A stretch of 64,000 nucleotides of DNA from Streptomyces asiaticus (GTDB lineage: Bacteria; Actinomycetota; Actinomycetes; Streptomycetales; Streptomycetaceae), in contig NZ_JAGSHX010000006.1 in the NCBI RefSeq assembly GCF_018138715.1, positions 1,984,001 through 2,048,000 of the forward strand. Direction: 5' to 3'. The position numbers and the translations under genes were made by a program. The notes under the pieces are model-generated. The model was not told the DNA's origin. It made no database searches and saw nothing but the letters and a program-made list of their open reading frames with translations. Within the stretch, counting starts at the first letter, position 1. The number at the start of each line of letters is the position of its first letter. Shown piece after piece: positions 10,375 through 19,285 of the stretch.

Positions 10375-12129
10375 GTGCTGTTCGAGGTGTGGGCGCCGCA
10401 CGCCGAGCGGGTCGGGCTCCATGTGGACGGGCGGGACCGCCCCATGGAGCCCGACCCGGGCCGCGCCGGGTGGTGGCGGGCCGAGGCCGGGGCCGGGCCC
10501 GGTACGCGGTACGGCTTCGCGCTCGACGACGGCCCGCCGCTCCCCGATCCGCGCTCCCGCCGCCAGCCGGACGGCCCGGAGGGGCTGAGCGCGGTGGTCG
10601 ACCACTCCCGCTTCCGCTGGGAGCGGGAGTGGTTCGGGCGGCCGCTGCCCGGCGCGGTCCTCTACGAGCTGCACATCGGCACCTTCACCCATGAGGGCAC
10701 CTTCGACGCGGCGGCCGAACAGCTGCCGCACCTGGCCGAGTTGGGCATCACCCATGTGCAGCTGATGCCGGTCTGCCCGTTCCCCGGGACCCATGGCTGG
10801 GGCTACGACGGGGTGGCGCCCTGGGCGGTGCACGAGCCGTACGGCGGGCCGGAGGGGCTGGCGCGCTTCGTGGACGCCGCGCACGGGCACGGCCTCGGCG
10901 TGGTCCTCGATGTGGTCCACAACCATCTGGGCCCCTCCGGGAACCGCCTCCCGGCCTTCGGCCCGTACTTCACCGACACCCACCACACCCCCTGGGGCGC
11001 GGCGGTCAACCTCGACGCGCCCGGCTCCGACGAGGTGCGCGCGTACTTCATCGGCAGCGCGCTCGCCTGGCTGCGCGACTTCCGCCTCGACGGGCTGCGG
11101 CTGGACGCGGTGCACGCGCTGCGCGACACCCGGGCCCGGCACTTCCTGGCCGAGCTGTCGGCCGCCGTGGACGCGCTGGCCGCCCGCACCGGCCGTCCGC
11201 TGTTCCTCATCGGCGAGTCCGATCTCAACGATCCGCGCACCACCGCCCCGCGCGAGGCGGGCGGCCACGGTCTGCACGCACAGTGGAACGACGACTTCCA
11301 CCACGCCCTGCACACCTTCCTCACCGGTGAGCGGCAGGGCTACTACGCCGACTTCGCAGCCGAGGGGCCCGGCGCCCTGGTCAAGACGCTGATGGGCGGC
11401 TTCTTCCACGACGGCACCCATTCGGCGTTCCGGGGCCGCCGCCACGGCAGTCCGCTGAACACCCACACCACCCCCGCGCACCGGCTGCTCGGCTACGCCC
11501 AGACCCATGACCAGGTGGGCAACCGAGCGGTCGGCGACCGGCTCTCGGCCCGGCTCTCCCCCGGGCTGCTGGCCTGCGCGGCGGCCGTGGTGCTGTGCGC
11601 GCCCTTCACCCCCATGCTCTTCATGGGCGAGGAGTGGGGCGCCCGTACGCCCTGGCAGTACTTCACCGACCACCAGGATCCGGAGCTGGCCGAGGCGGTG
11701 CGGTCCGGCCGCCGTCGGGAGTTCGCCGCCCACGGCTGGGCGGCGGGGGACGTGCCCGACCCCCAGGACCCGGCCACCCGCCTGCGGTCCTGCCTCGACT
11801 GGCGGGAGCCGGAGCGGGAGCCGCACCGGGCGCTGCTCGACTGGTACCGACGGCTGATCGCGCTGCGCCGCGCCGAACCTGCCCTGACCGACCCCACCTG
11901 GTCGTACACGGGCCTGTCCTCCGGTTCGGACGGCTGCTTCAGCTTTCAGCGCGGCCCGCTGCGGGTCCTGCTCAACCCGGGCGACCGGCCGGTCAAGACC
12001 TGGCTCGGACCCCGGACCGGCGAGGTCACCGAGGTGGTGGCCGCCTGGCGGCGGATCGAGCTGCCGGGCCCGGACGGCATGCTGAGACTGCCGCCCGAGA
12101 CCGCCGCCGTGCTGCGCTGCGGCTCATGA
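10375..12129 (+). CDS. treZ: Malto-oligosyltrehalose trehalohydrolase TreZ
   Basis: 584 residues from GTG 10375, with GAGGAG upstream. It opens as FEVWAPHAERVGLHVDG, a CBM48-like E-set domain typical of TreZ, followed by a GH13 barrel: LDVVHNHLGP, GLRLDAVHAL, LIGESDLNDP and TQTHDQVGN-type region (YAQTHDQVGNRA). It cleaves the alpha-1,4 bond next to the trehalosyl end made by TreY and releases trehalose. It completes the pathway with glgX and treY. The spacer before it carries two copies of caggtcgagg 20 bp apart (10335-10364 region). It converges with msrB, only 15 bp between the stops. Confidence 0.95.
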   Translation: MLFEVWAPHAERVGLHVDGRDRPMEPDPGRAGWWRAEAGAGPGTRYGFALDDGPPLPDPRSRRQPDGPEGLSAVVDHSRFRWEREWFGRPLPGAVLYELHIGTFTHEGTFDAAAEQLPHLAELGITHVQLMPVCPFPGTHGWGYDGVAPWAVHEPYGGPEGLARFVDAAHGHGLGVVLDVVHNHLGPSGNRLPAFGPYFTDTHHTPWGAAVNLDAPGSDEVRAYFIGSALAWLRDFRLDGLRLDAVHALRDTRARHFLAELSAAVDALAARTGRPLFLIGESDLNDPRTTAPREAGGHGLHAQWNDDFHHALHTFLTGERQGYYADFAAEGPGALVKTLMGGFFHDGTHSAFRGRRHGSPLNTHTTPAHRLLGYAQTHDQVGNRAVGDRLSARLSPGLLACAAAVVLCAPFTPMLFMGEEWGARTPWQYFTDHQDPELAEAVRSGRRREFAAHGWAAGDVPDPQDPATRLRSCLDWREPEREPHRALLDWYRRLIALRRAEPALTDPTWSYTGLSSGSDGCFSFQRGPLRVLLNPGDRPVKTWLGPRTGEVTEVVAAWRRIELPGPDGMLRLPPETAAVLRCGS

Positions 12130-12144
12130 CAATGAGGCGGAGGC

Positions 12145-12552
12145 TCAGCTCTCCTCGGGGCTCAGCCGCAGCGAGATGGAGTTGATGCAGTACCGCTGGT
12201 CGGTCGGGGTGGGGTAGCCCTCGCCCGAGAAGACATGGCCCAGGTGGGAACCGCAGCGGGTGCACCGCACCTCGGTGCGGACCATGCCGTGCGAGCGGTC
12301 CTCGATCAGTTCGACGGCCGAGCTGTCCGCCGGATCGTAGAACGACGGCCAGCCGCAGTGGCTCTCGAACTTCGTCTCCGAGCGGAAGAGCTCCGCCCCG
12401 CACGCCCGGCAGGCGTAGACGCCGACCGCCTTGGAATCGGTGTACTCACCGGTGAAGGCACGCTCGGTACCGGCCTCCCGCAGCACGTGGTACTCCTGCG
12501 GAGTCAGCTCCGCACGCCACTGCTCCTCCGGCTTGTCGATCTCGTACGCCAT
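12145..12552 (-). CDS. msrB: Peptide-methionine (R)-S-oxide reductase MsrB
   Basis: 135 residues. Two CxxC zinc pairs (CRACGAELF and CTRCGSHLG) and the C-terminal catalytic Cys in [10 protein letters not shown] are present, as is the GWPSFYDP signature. It reduces methionine-R-sulfoxide in proteins. It lies 14 bp downstream of murC in the same direction, so the two are probably co-transcribed, an arrangement seen in other Streptomyces. Confidence 0.96.
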   Translation of the reverse strand: MAYEIDKPEEQWRAELTPQEYHVLREAGTERAFTGEYTDSKAVGVYACRACGAELFRSETKFESHCGWPSFYDPADSSAVELIEDRSHGMVRTEVRCTRCGSHLGHVFSGEGYPTPTDQRYCINSISLRLSPEES

Positions 12553-12566
12553 GGGGACGGACCTCC

Positions 12567-13988
12567 TCAGTTCTCCGGGCTCTGTAGACGGGCGAGGATC
12601 TCCGGACCGAGGTCCGTCACATCGCCGGCGCCCATGGTGAGAACAAGGTCACCGGGCTTCGCCATTCCGGCGATCAGCTCGGGCACCGCATTCCGGTCAT
12701 GCTCGGCGGTCACATCCGCGCCGTGTCGGGCCGCGGCGTCGATGATCAGGGCGCTGGTGACGCCGGGGACCGGGTCCTCGCGGGCCGGGTAGATGTCCAG
12801 GACCACGGAGGCGTCGGCGAGCGCGAGCGCCTGGCCCATCTCGGTGCCCAGCTCCTGGGTGCGGCTGAACAGATGCGGCTGGAAGACCACCAGCACCCGG
12901 CCCTCCCCGGCGCCGCCGCGGATCGCCTCGAGGTCCGCGGCGATCTCGGTGGGGTGGTGGGCGTAGGAGTCGATCACCTGCACCCCGGCCGCGACGCCCT
13001 TGAGCTGGAGCCGCCGCTTGACGCCCGTGTACGAGGCGAGGGCGGGGGCCAGCTCGGCGGCCGGGACGTCGAGGGCGGCGCCCGCGGTGAGGGCGGCCAC
13101 GGCGTTGAGCGCGTAGTGGCGGCCGGGGACGGAGACGGTGAAGGTGAGCTCGGCGGCGCCCAGGGACTCCGCGAGCCGTACGGTGACCTCGCTGGTCAGC
13201 CCGTGCGGCTCGATGGCCAGGACCCGCACGTCCGCGCCCGCCTCCTCGCCGTAGGTGAGCACCCGCAGTCCGTCGCGCCCGCCGACCCGGGCGGTCAGCT
13301 CACGGGCGCCGGGGTGGTCGGCGGAGATCACCAGCGCGCCGCCGGGCCGGACCCGGCCGACGAACGTCTCGAACGACTCGTAGATCTCGTCCATCGAGGC
13401 GTAGTTGGCGTGGTGGTCGAGCTCCACATTGAGGATGATCGCCACCTCGGGCGCGTACTTGTGGAAGCTGCGGTCGCTCTCGTCGGCCTCGGCGACGAAG
13501 ATCTCGCCGTCGCCGTGGAGGGCGCTGGAGCCGGGGGCGTCCAGATCGCCGCCGATGACGTAGGACGGGTCCAGGCCGAGGGTGCGCAGCGAGACGGCCA
13601 GCATCGAGGTCGTGGTCGTCTTGCCGTGGGTGCCCGCGACCGCGATCGGCCGGGAGCCGTCCATCAGCGCGGCGAGCGCGTCGGAGCGGTGCACCACCGG
13701 GATGCCGCGCTCCCGGGCCGTGACCAGCTCGAGGTTGTCGTCGCGGATGGCGCTGGAGACGACGACGCTGGTGGCGTCGGCGGCGAGGTTCTCGGCGGAG
13801 TGGCCGATGTGCACCGTCGCGCCGAGCTCACGCAGCGCCCCGACGATCGGCGAGTCCTTGGTGTCGCTGCCCGAGACCCGCGCGCCGCGCATGGCGAGGA
13901 CCTTCGCCACGCCCGACATCCCGGCGCCGCCGATGCCGATGAAGTGCGGTCGATCCAGCGTGTCGGAGGCGGTGCCGGCCGGTGCCAT
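12567..13988 (-). CDS. murC: UDP-N-acetylmuramate--L-alanine ligase MurC
   Basis: 473 residues from ATG 13988, preceded by GGGGAGA at good spacing; the frame is open upstream but the [13 protein letters not shown] nucleotide-binding start argues for this ATG. The ATP loop of Mur ligases is [13 protein letters not shown], followed by a central domain ([10 protein letters not shown]) and a C-terminal domain ([14 protein letters not shown]). It adds L-Ala to UDP-MurNAc in the cytoplasm, the first step of the stem peptide. Confidence 0.95.
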   Translation of the reverse strand: MAPAGTASDTLDRPHFIGIGGAGMSGVAKVLAMRGARVSGSDTKDSPIVGALRELGATVHIGHSAENLAADATSVVVSSAIRDDNLELVTARERGIPVVHRSDALAALMDGSRPIAVAGTHGKTTTTSMLAVSLRTLGLDPSYVIGGDLDAPGSSALHGDGEIFVAEADESDRSFHKYAPEVAIILNVELDHHANYASMDEIYESFETFVGRVRPGGALVISADHPGARELTARVGGRDGLRVLTYGEEAGADVRVLAIEPHGLTSEVTVRLAESLGAAELTFTVSVPGRHYALNAVAALTAGAALDVPAAELAPALASYTGVKRRLQLKGVAAGVQVIDSYAHHPTEIAADLEAIRGGAGEGRVLVVFQPHLFSRTQELGTEMGQALALADASVVLDIYPAREDPVPGVTSALIIDAAARHGADVTAEHDRNAVPELIAGMAKPGDLVLTMGAGDVTDLGPEILARLQSPEN

Positions 13989-14057
13989 GTACGGGTCTCC
14001 CCTGGTTCGCGGTGTGTGCTGTCGGCCCGATTCTCGCACCCCCGGCGGCCCGCCCCG

Positions 14058-14173
14058 CCGATGGCCGCGGGGGCCGGGGCGGGGGCTCAGCCGATGACCG
14101 GCGGGGGCGGGGCCCGGCTGATGGCCACAGGGGGCGGGGCTCAGCCGATGACCGCAGGAGGCGGGGCCGCGGC
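14058..14173. repeat. Imperfect 27-33 bp tandem repeats upstream of murC
   Basis: Four GC-rich units beginning at about 14058, 14091, 14118 and 14145 share the pattern ccgatg(a/g)cc followed by a [15 protein letters not shown]. They fill the spacer between murC and the next upstream gene. Confidence 0.65.
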
Positions 14174-14668
14174 TCAGCCGCCGGCCGAGGGCTGGTCCTC
14201 GTCCACCGCGTGCGAGAAGAGCTTCAGCACCGGCACCCCCACCTTGTGGCGCGCCCGCGAGGCCCAGTCCCGGTGGAAGAACTCCTCCACGAAGTGCGGG
14301 GCGGTGAGCACGATCACCTCATCGGCCCGGGTCTCCTCCACCACCCCGCGCAGCACCTCCAGCGGATGGCGCTGGACGACATGGCCCCGGGCCCGGCTCC
14401 CGGCCGCCTCGAGCGCCGCCACCGAGTGGGTCAGCGCCCGCTCGGCGGGCTCCAGCGCCTCCTTGCCCTCCGGCTCCTCCCCCTCCTGGGCGGCCTGCTC
14501 CAGCTCGCCGAGGGCGATGTCGTCGATCGCGCGCAGCAGCCGGTCCTTGCTGCCCCGGGGCTGCATCAGGACGACGAAGGAGATCGGGTCATCGCCGTGC
14601 AGGGTGGTGACGAATTCCACGTCGGCGGGGGTCAGGGGCTTCTCAATCATCAATACGCTCGTGAACAC
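14174..14668 (-). CDS. Small conserved actinobacterial protein, universal-stress-like (function unknown)
   Basis: 164 residues from GTG 14668, with GGAGAAGGG upstream; ATG 14650 (MIEKPLTPADVEF) is an alternative. Annotated in many Streptomyces as indole-3-glycerol phosphate synthase, but no TIM-barrel synthase motifs are present and the length is too short. The sequence has alternating strand/helix segments (FVVLMQPRG, EVIVLTAPHFVEEFFHRDW, VGVPVLKLF) that suggest a Rossmann-like or UspA-like fold. No catalytic motif recognised. It precedes murC in the same direction. Confidence 0.6.
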   Translation of the reverse strand: MFTSVLMIEKPLTPADVEFVTTLHGDDPISFVVLMQPRGSKDRLLRAIDDIALGELEQAAQEGEEPEGKEALEPAERALTHSVAALEAAGSRARGHVVQRHPLEVLRGVVEETRADEVIVLTAPHFVEEFFHRDWASRARHKVGVPVLKLFSHAVDEDQPSAGG

Positions 14669-14725
14669 GGCGGATGCCCTTCTCCTTCGCGATCCCATTC
14701 GCGGGTTTACAGACGTTTTTATGAG

Positions 14726-15583
14726 TTATTGGTAAATCCGACGGTAGCGGGTGAAAAGAAACCCGGCTTCCTCCAGAACGGAAGCGAGAGTGAAGCGTTC
14801 CGGTTCTCCCAGGACGGGTCCGTTCATGATCCGCTTCGCGTCCCCCGCGGTGACCAGGGGGGCCACCGCGAGACACAGCTCGTCCAGCACCCCGGCCGCC
14901 GCGAACTCCGCCAGCAGCGTGGGGCCGCCCTCGGTGAGCAGCCGGGTGTGGCCGAGCTCCGCGAGCGCGGTCACGATCGCCGCCGCGTCCACCCGCCCGG
15001 AGGGCCCCGCCCCGGCGAAGACCACCTCGGCCCCCGCCGCGCGGGCCGCTTCGAGCCGCGCCTCCGCGGCCGTCGCGCCCGTGATCACGATCGTCGGCAC
15101 CAGCGGCTCGGTGAACAGCGGCTGCGAGAAGTCCAGGTCCAGGCTCGCGCTCACGACGGCGATCGCGGGCGCGGGCGACTGGCCGAGCGCCGCCCGCCGC
15201 TCGGCGAACGCCTCCCGGGCGCGCGCCGGGCGGTAGCCCTCGCGGCGCACGGTCTCCGCGCCCACGACCACGGCGTCGGCGAGCCCGCGCAACACCCCGA
15301 AGATCCGCATGTCGGCGTCGGAGGACAGGGGCTTCGACCGGCCGTCGTGATGGGCCGCCCCGTCCAGCGAGGACACCATGTTGGCCCGTAGATAGGCGCC
15401 GGAGGGGCCGTGCGGCGGCTCCGGGTACGCATAGGCGTCGGCCAGTTCGTCAAGGGGCCATTCGCGGTCCTCGGCGGGCGTCTCGGCGGAAATGCCCGCG
15501 GGCGTCGCGGCAGACGTTTGTGCAGGTGTTCCGGCAGGTGTTTCGGCAGGTGCGGGGACAGGCAGGGGGAACAGGCGTCGCAT
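14726..15583 (-). CDS. Pyrimidine reductase (RibD C-terminal domain) family protein
   Basis: 285 residues from ATG 15583. After a Pro/Ala/Thr-rich repeat (residues about 8-40) comes a RibD_C reductase fold: LRANMVSSLDGAAHHDGRSK, GVLRGLADAVVVGAETVR, LLTEGGPTLLAEF. These match NAD(P)H reductases acting on pyrimidine or pterin-like substrates. No deaminase domain is present, so it is not a full RibD. It is divergent from the ZapE gene, with a 67-bp shared promoter region. Confidence 0.85.
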   Translation of the reverse strand: MRRLFPLPVPAPAETPAGTPAQTSAATPAGISAETPAEDREWPLDELADAYAYPEPPHGPSGAYLRANMVSSLDGAAHHDGRSKPLSSDADMRIFGVLRGLADAVVVGAETVRREGYRPARAREAFAERRAALGQSPAPAIAVVSASLDLDFSQPLFTEPLVPTIVITGATAAEARLEAARAAGAEVVFAGAGPSGRVDAAAIVTALAELGHTRLLTEGGPTLLAEFAAAGVLDELCLAVAPLVTAGDAKRIMNGPVLGEPERFTLASVLEEAGFLFTRYRRIYQ

Positions 15584-15650
15584 AGGCCGCAGTGTGACAT
15601 GCCTCCCTCTCGGACAGTGGTCGGGTGAAGAGCGACTACCCTGGACATCC

Positions 15651-16784
15651 GTGTCTGCACCAACCACCGCATCCGGCTCGGCAGGCCGCATAGCCGCCGA
15701 AGCTACCGAAGCCGCCGAGGCCCCAGCGGCCCTCACCGCCCGTGCGCCGCAGGTTCCGGCGGAGCGTCTGGTCGCCGAGATGGTGCCGCCGCCCCGCTTC
15801 GCCACCGTGAGCTTCGACAACTACCTCACGGACCCCGGCCAGCCCAGCCAGGCCGAGGCGGTCGAGGCGCTGAGAGCCTTCGCCGCGCGGCTCGGCGGCG
15901 ACGCGGACGCGAAGGGCGGGCGCCGCGGGCGCTGGTTCCGCCGGGCGGCCAAGCCCGCCGCGAGCGGCGGCCCGCGTGGGATGTACCTCGACGGCGGCTA
16001 CGGCGTCGGCAAGACCCATCTGCTGGCCTCCCTGTGGCACGCCACCCCGGCCGCCCCCGAGCTGAAGGCGTTCGGCACCTTCGTGGAGCTGACGAACCTG
16101 GTCGGCGCGCTCGGCTTCCAGCAGACCGTGAAGACCCTGAGCGGGCACCGGCTGCTGTGCATCGACGAGTTCGAGCTGGACGACCCGGGCGACACCGTCC
16201 TGGTCTCCACGCTGCTGGGCAAGCTGGTCGAGGCGGGCGTGGCGCTCGCCGCGACGTCCAACACGCTGCCCGGCAAGCTGGGCGAGGGCCGGTTCGCCGC
16301 GGCCGACTTCCTGCGCGAGATACAGGGGCTGTCCGCCCGCTTCCGCACGCTGCGCATCGACGGCGAGGACTACCGCCACCGCGGTCTGCCCGCGGCCCCG
16401 CCCCCGCACTCCGACGAGACGGTCACCCGCGCCGCGCACCACGTCCCCGGCGCCTCCCTGGACGACTTCCCCGCCCTGCTGGACCACCTCTCCCAGGTGC
16501 ACCCGAGCCGCTATGGCGCGATGTGCGACGGCATCCAGGCCGTCTGCCTCACCGGGGTCGCGCCGGTGCCCGACCAGTCCACCGCGCTGCGGCTGGTGGT
16601 GCTGGCGGACCGGCTCTACGACCGCGAGGTGCCGGTGCTGGCCTCCGGGGTGCCGTTCGACCAGCTCTTCAGCGAGGAGATGCTGAGCGGCGGCTACCGG
16701 AAGAAGTACTTCCGAGCGATATCCCGGCTCACCGCCCTGGCCAGGGATGCGAAGGGACTGGCCGACGCGTCGTACGAGCGCTGA
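15651..16784 (+). CDS. zapE: ZapE/AFG1-type ATPase
   Basis: 377 residues from GTG 15651; the frame is open upstream but that part overlaps the divergent reductase. Walker A is GGYGVGKTHL, Walker B is LLCIDEFELDD, and sensor ATSNTLPGKLGEGRF follows, all typical of the AFG1/LACE1/ZapE family. An Arg/Lys-rich insert at about residues 85-105 precedes Walker A. ZapE in proteobacteria modulates the Z-ring; the role in Streptomyces is inferred only. Confidence 0.85.
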   Translation: MSAPTTASGSAGRIAAEATEAAEAPAALTARAPQVPAERLVAEMVPPPRFATVSFDNYLTDPGQPSQAEAVEALRAFAARLGGDADAKGGRRGRWFRRAAKPAASGGPRGMYLDGGYGVGKTHLLASLWHATPAAPELKAFGTFVELTNLVGALGFQQTVKTLSGHRLLCIDEFELDDPGDTVLVSTLLGKLVEAGVALAATSNTLPGKLGEGRFAAADFLREIQGLSARFRTLRIDGEDYRHRGLPAAPPPHSDETVTRAAHHVPGASLDDFPALLDHLSQVHPSRYGAMCDGIQAVCLTGVAPVPDQSTALRLVVLADRLYDREVPVLASGVPFDQLFSEEMLSGGYRKKYFRAISRLTALARDAKGLADASYER

Positions 16785-16825
16785 TCGGACGGTTCCCGCG
16801 CATCGCTGATCGAATGGTTCCCGCG
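16781..16825. repeat. Direct repeat upstream of phoX
   Basis: ctgatcggacggttcccgcg (16781-16800) recurs as ctgatcgaatggttcccgcg (16806-16825), two mismatches, 25-bp period. It overlaps the last codons of the ZapE gene and lies about 65 bp before the PhoX start, so a regulatory role is possible. It does not fit the 11-bp PHO-box pattern. Confidence 0.5.
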
Positions 16826-16887
16826 CTCCCACGCGCGTGATACACACGTCCGGTCATCTTCTCTGTCCGCCAGCAGGGAGTTACCGC

Positions 16888-18291
16888 ATGTCAGCGACAC
16901 GACGTCAGCTTCTCGGCCGCACCGGCGCGCTGGGGGCCACCATCGCCTCCATCGCCTTCACCGGCAGCGTCTCCGAGCTCTTCGCCGGGACGGCCGCGGC
17001 CGCCGAACCGGATTCCCCACCACTCGACCGGGACGGCTACGGCCCCCTGGTCCCCGACCCCGACGGACTGCTCGACCTCCCGGAGGGATTCCGCTACCGG
17101 GTGCTCTCGCGCGAGGGCGACGAACTCCGCTCCGGCGAGGGCAAGGTCCCCAGCCACTGCGACGGCATGGCCGCGTTCCCGGGCCGCGCCGGCAGCCACC
17201 GCGGCCGTACGCATCTGGTCCGCAACCACGAGAACCGTCCGGACGCCGCGATCCGCGTCCCGGCCGTGAACGGCCTCACCTACGACCCCATGGGCCTGGG
17301 CGGCTGTACCGCCCTGGAGCTCGACTCCGGCAACCACGTACTGTCCGAGCGGGTGGCCATCGCGGGCACCGCGGTCAACTGCGCGGGCGGCCCCACCCCC
17401 TGGCACACCTGGCTGACCTGCGAGGAGACCGAAGACCGGGCCGGTACGAACGGCTACACCAAGGACCACGGCTTCATCTTCGAGGTCGACCCCTACGATC
17501 CGCGCCGCACCGGCGCCGTCCCGCTCACCGCCATGGGCCGCTTCCAGCACGAGGCCATCGCGGTCGATCCGCGCAGCGGCGTCGTCTACGAGACCGAGGA
17601 CGCCTTCGAGAAGCCCTTCGGGCTCTTCTACCGCTTCCGGCCGAAGAAGCCGCTCGGCGGCATCGGCTCGCTGCGCGCGGGCGGGCAGCTTCAGGCGCTG
17701 CGGGTGCCGGGGGTGCCCGATCTGTCCACCATCCAGGAGCCGGGGACCGCCTTCGACCGCGTCGAGTGGGTGGACGTCCCCGACCCGCTCGCCCGCCAAA
17801 CCCCCGTCCGCTTCCAGGACTTCGGGCCCGGAGGCATCACCCACGCCCAGAAGCTGGAGGGGTGCTACTGGGGCGGTACGTCGGTCTACTTCGTCTCCAG
17901 CTTCGCCAAGAGCGCGGACGGCTCGGCGGCCGACCACTTCGGCCAGATCTGGCGCTACGACCCCGACCGGAGACGCCTCACGCTGGTGATCGTCTTCGGC
18001 CCCGAGACGGATGTCCAGCTCCCCGGCGAGTCCCCCGACAACATCACGCTCGCGCCCAGCGGCGGCCTGATGGTCTGCGAGGACGGCAACGGCGCACAGC
18101 ATGTCTTCGGGGTGACCCGGCGCGGCGAGGTCTACGCGATGGCCCGGGGGCGGCAGAACATTGGCTCACCGGAGGAGCCGGAGTGGGGCGAGTTCGCGGG
18201 CGTCACCTTCGCGCCGGACCGCCGCACGATGTACGTGAACTGCTACACCCCGGGCACGACGTTCGCCGTGACGGGACCCTGGCACAACTAG
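16888..18291 (+). CDS. PhoX-family (DUF839) phosphatase, Tat-exported
   Basis: 467 residues from ATG 16888, GGGAG upstream. The N-terminus is a Tat signal (TRRQLLGRTGALGATIAS) ending near AAAAEP. The DUF839 body has the conserved GTAVNCAGGPTPWHTWLTCE core, FQHEAIAVDP and the NITLAPSGGLMVCEDG segment. PhoX enzymes are calcium/iron-dependent secreted alkaline phosphatases. I do not see a PHO box. Confidence 0.85.
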   Translation: MSATRRQLLGRTGALGATIASIAFTGSVSELFAGTAAAAEPDSPPLDRDGYGPLVPDPDGLLDLPEGFRYRVLSREGDELRSGEGKVPSHCDGMAAFPGRAGSHRGRTHLVRNHENRPDAAIRVPAVNGLTYDPMGLGGCTALELDSGNHVLSERVAIAGTAVNCAGGPTPWHTWLTCEETEDRAGTNGYTKDHGFIFEVDPYDPRRTGAVPLTAMGRFQHEAIAVDPRSGVVYETEDAFEKPFGLFYRFRPKKPLGGIGSLRAGGQLQALRVPGVPDLSTIQEPGTAFDRVEWVDVPDPLARQTPVRFQDFGPGGITHAQKLEGCYWGGTSVYFVSSFAKSADGSAADHFGQIWRYDPDRRRLTLVIVFGPETDVQLPGESPDNITLAPSGGLMVCEDGNGAQHVFGVTRRGEVYAMARGRQNIGSPEEPEWGEFAGVTFAPDRRTMYVNCYTPGTTFAVTGPWHN

Positions 18292-18336
18292 CGTCTGTGC
18301 CCGGACAGCGCCGCCAGGCGATCGGCAGACGTTCGG

Positions 18337-18430
18337 CCGCGCCCCGAAGGGGCGCGGGGCTGTGTCGATATGCGGCTCCGCCGCGTGGGCGCGACCGGCC
18401 ACGACGGCGCCGCAGACGATCGACGGCAGG
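18337..18430. repeat. Common Streptomyces intergenic repeat with terminator hairpin
   Basis: The stem ccgcgcccc (18337-18345) and ggggcgcgg (18349-18357) with a GAA loop is followed by a tail (gcgaccggccacgacggc, about 18393-18410) that recurs between genes in many Streptomyces genomes. It lies after the phoX stop and before the convergent small gene, and probably ends transcription from both sides. Confidence 0.7.
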
Positions 18431-18453
18431 TCAGAGCACTTCCCACGGAGCGC

Positions 18454-18606
18454 TCAGCCTGAACAGGCGGTGCGCTGGGCCTCCTGCCATTCGCAGACGG
18501 GGCACAGCGTCGCTCCGGGGCGCGCGGCGGGGTACTCGGTGGGCTCGCCGCACTGCACGCAGTCGGCGTACGGCGGGCCCTCGGGAAGGTCCGTACGGTC
18601 GTCCAT
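18454..18606 (-). CDS. 50-aa zinc-ribbon protein
   Basis: Short ORF with ATG 18606 and TGA 18454. The product contains CVQCGEPTEY and LCPVCEWQEA, two CxxC pairs about 20 residues apart, which is a complete treble-clef or zinc-ribbon set. Codon use is normal for the genome. A small conserved protein of unknown function in Streptomyces, 10 bp upstream of the ABC-permease stop on the same strand. Confidence 0.75.
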   Translation of the reverse strand: MDDRTDLPEGPPYADCVQCGEPTEYPAARPGATLCPVCEWQEAQRTACSG

Positions 18607-18616
18607 GACCCGAACC

Positions 18617-19285
18617 CTACGACCGGCGGGAGCTCAGCGCGCAGGCCAGCGCGGTCGCCCCGGCGGCGGCCGCGCCGGTCAGGGCCAGGGGCAGCAGGGG
18701 CATCGGCACGGTGCCGCTGTGCGAGCCGTCGACCAGCCCCGACACGGCGGCGTTCGCGGGCGAGGCACCGGCCACCGACACCAGCAGCGCGGCGAGCAGC
18801 GTGGCCGGGATCGCCCAGCCGGGGCGGCGCAGCAGGGGCCGGTTGCACAGCGCGCCGACGGCCGTGCCGAGCAGCGCGCACGCGACCGCCGTGAGCAGCC
18901 CGGAGACGGTCGCCTCGGGCACGGGGATCTCGTGCAGGTGATCCGCGGTGTACGGATCGCTGACCGCCGCGACGAACAGCGTCCCGGCGGTGCCGAGCAC
19001 CAGCGCCGCGCCCAGCGCGGTCAGCACCGAGGCGAGGTGCACCCGGCCCGGCCCCACCGCCGCCGAGGCGCAGTCGCGGGCCGCGGCGGGCTCCTGGGTG
19101 ACGCACACCCGCACCAGCCAGGCGGCGACGGGCAGCAGCGCGGCGGCGGCGTAGCCGAGCGAGTCGAGGATCGGCTGCCCGGTCTGCACCCCGATCCCCA
19201 GGAACGCGCCGTAGAGCAGCAACGGCGGCAGCCAGCGGTGCGAGCGGGCCAGCAGGGCCGCCTGATAGCGCAGCAGCGCGGTCAT
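18617..19285 (-). CDS. ABC transporter permease-type membrane protein
   Basis: 222 residues with about six hydrophobic segments (for example LPPLLLYGAFLGIGV, LGYAAAALLPVAAWLV, LTALGAALVLGTAGTLF). The start overlaps the end of the ATPase gene by 4 bp (ATGA), so the two are translationally coupled. It resembles small ABC-2 type export subunits. Substrate unknown. Confidence 0.75.
   Translation of the reverse strand: MTALLRYQAALLARSHRWLPPLLLYGAFLGIGVQTGQPILDSLGYAAAALLPVAAWLVRVCVTQEPAAARDCASAAVGPGRVHLASVLTALGAALVLGTAGTLFVAAVSDPYTADHLHEIPVPEATVSGLLTAVACALLGTAVGALCNRPLLRRPGWAIPATLLAALLVSVAGASPANAAVSGLVDGSHSGTVPMPLLPLALTGAAAAGATALACALSSRRS

Noticed and set aside
14174..14668. Indole-3-glycerol phosphate synthase
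   Set aside because: The name is common in databases for this family, but the protein has no TIM-barrel synthase motif and is only 164 aa.
16781..16825. PHO box before the phoX gene
   Set aside because: The repeat has a 25-bp period and GGTTCCCG core, not the 11-bp GTTCACC pattern.
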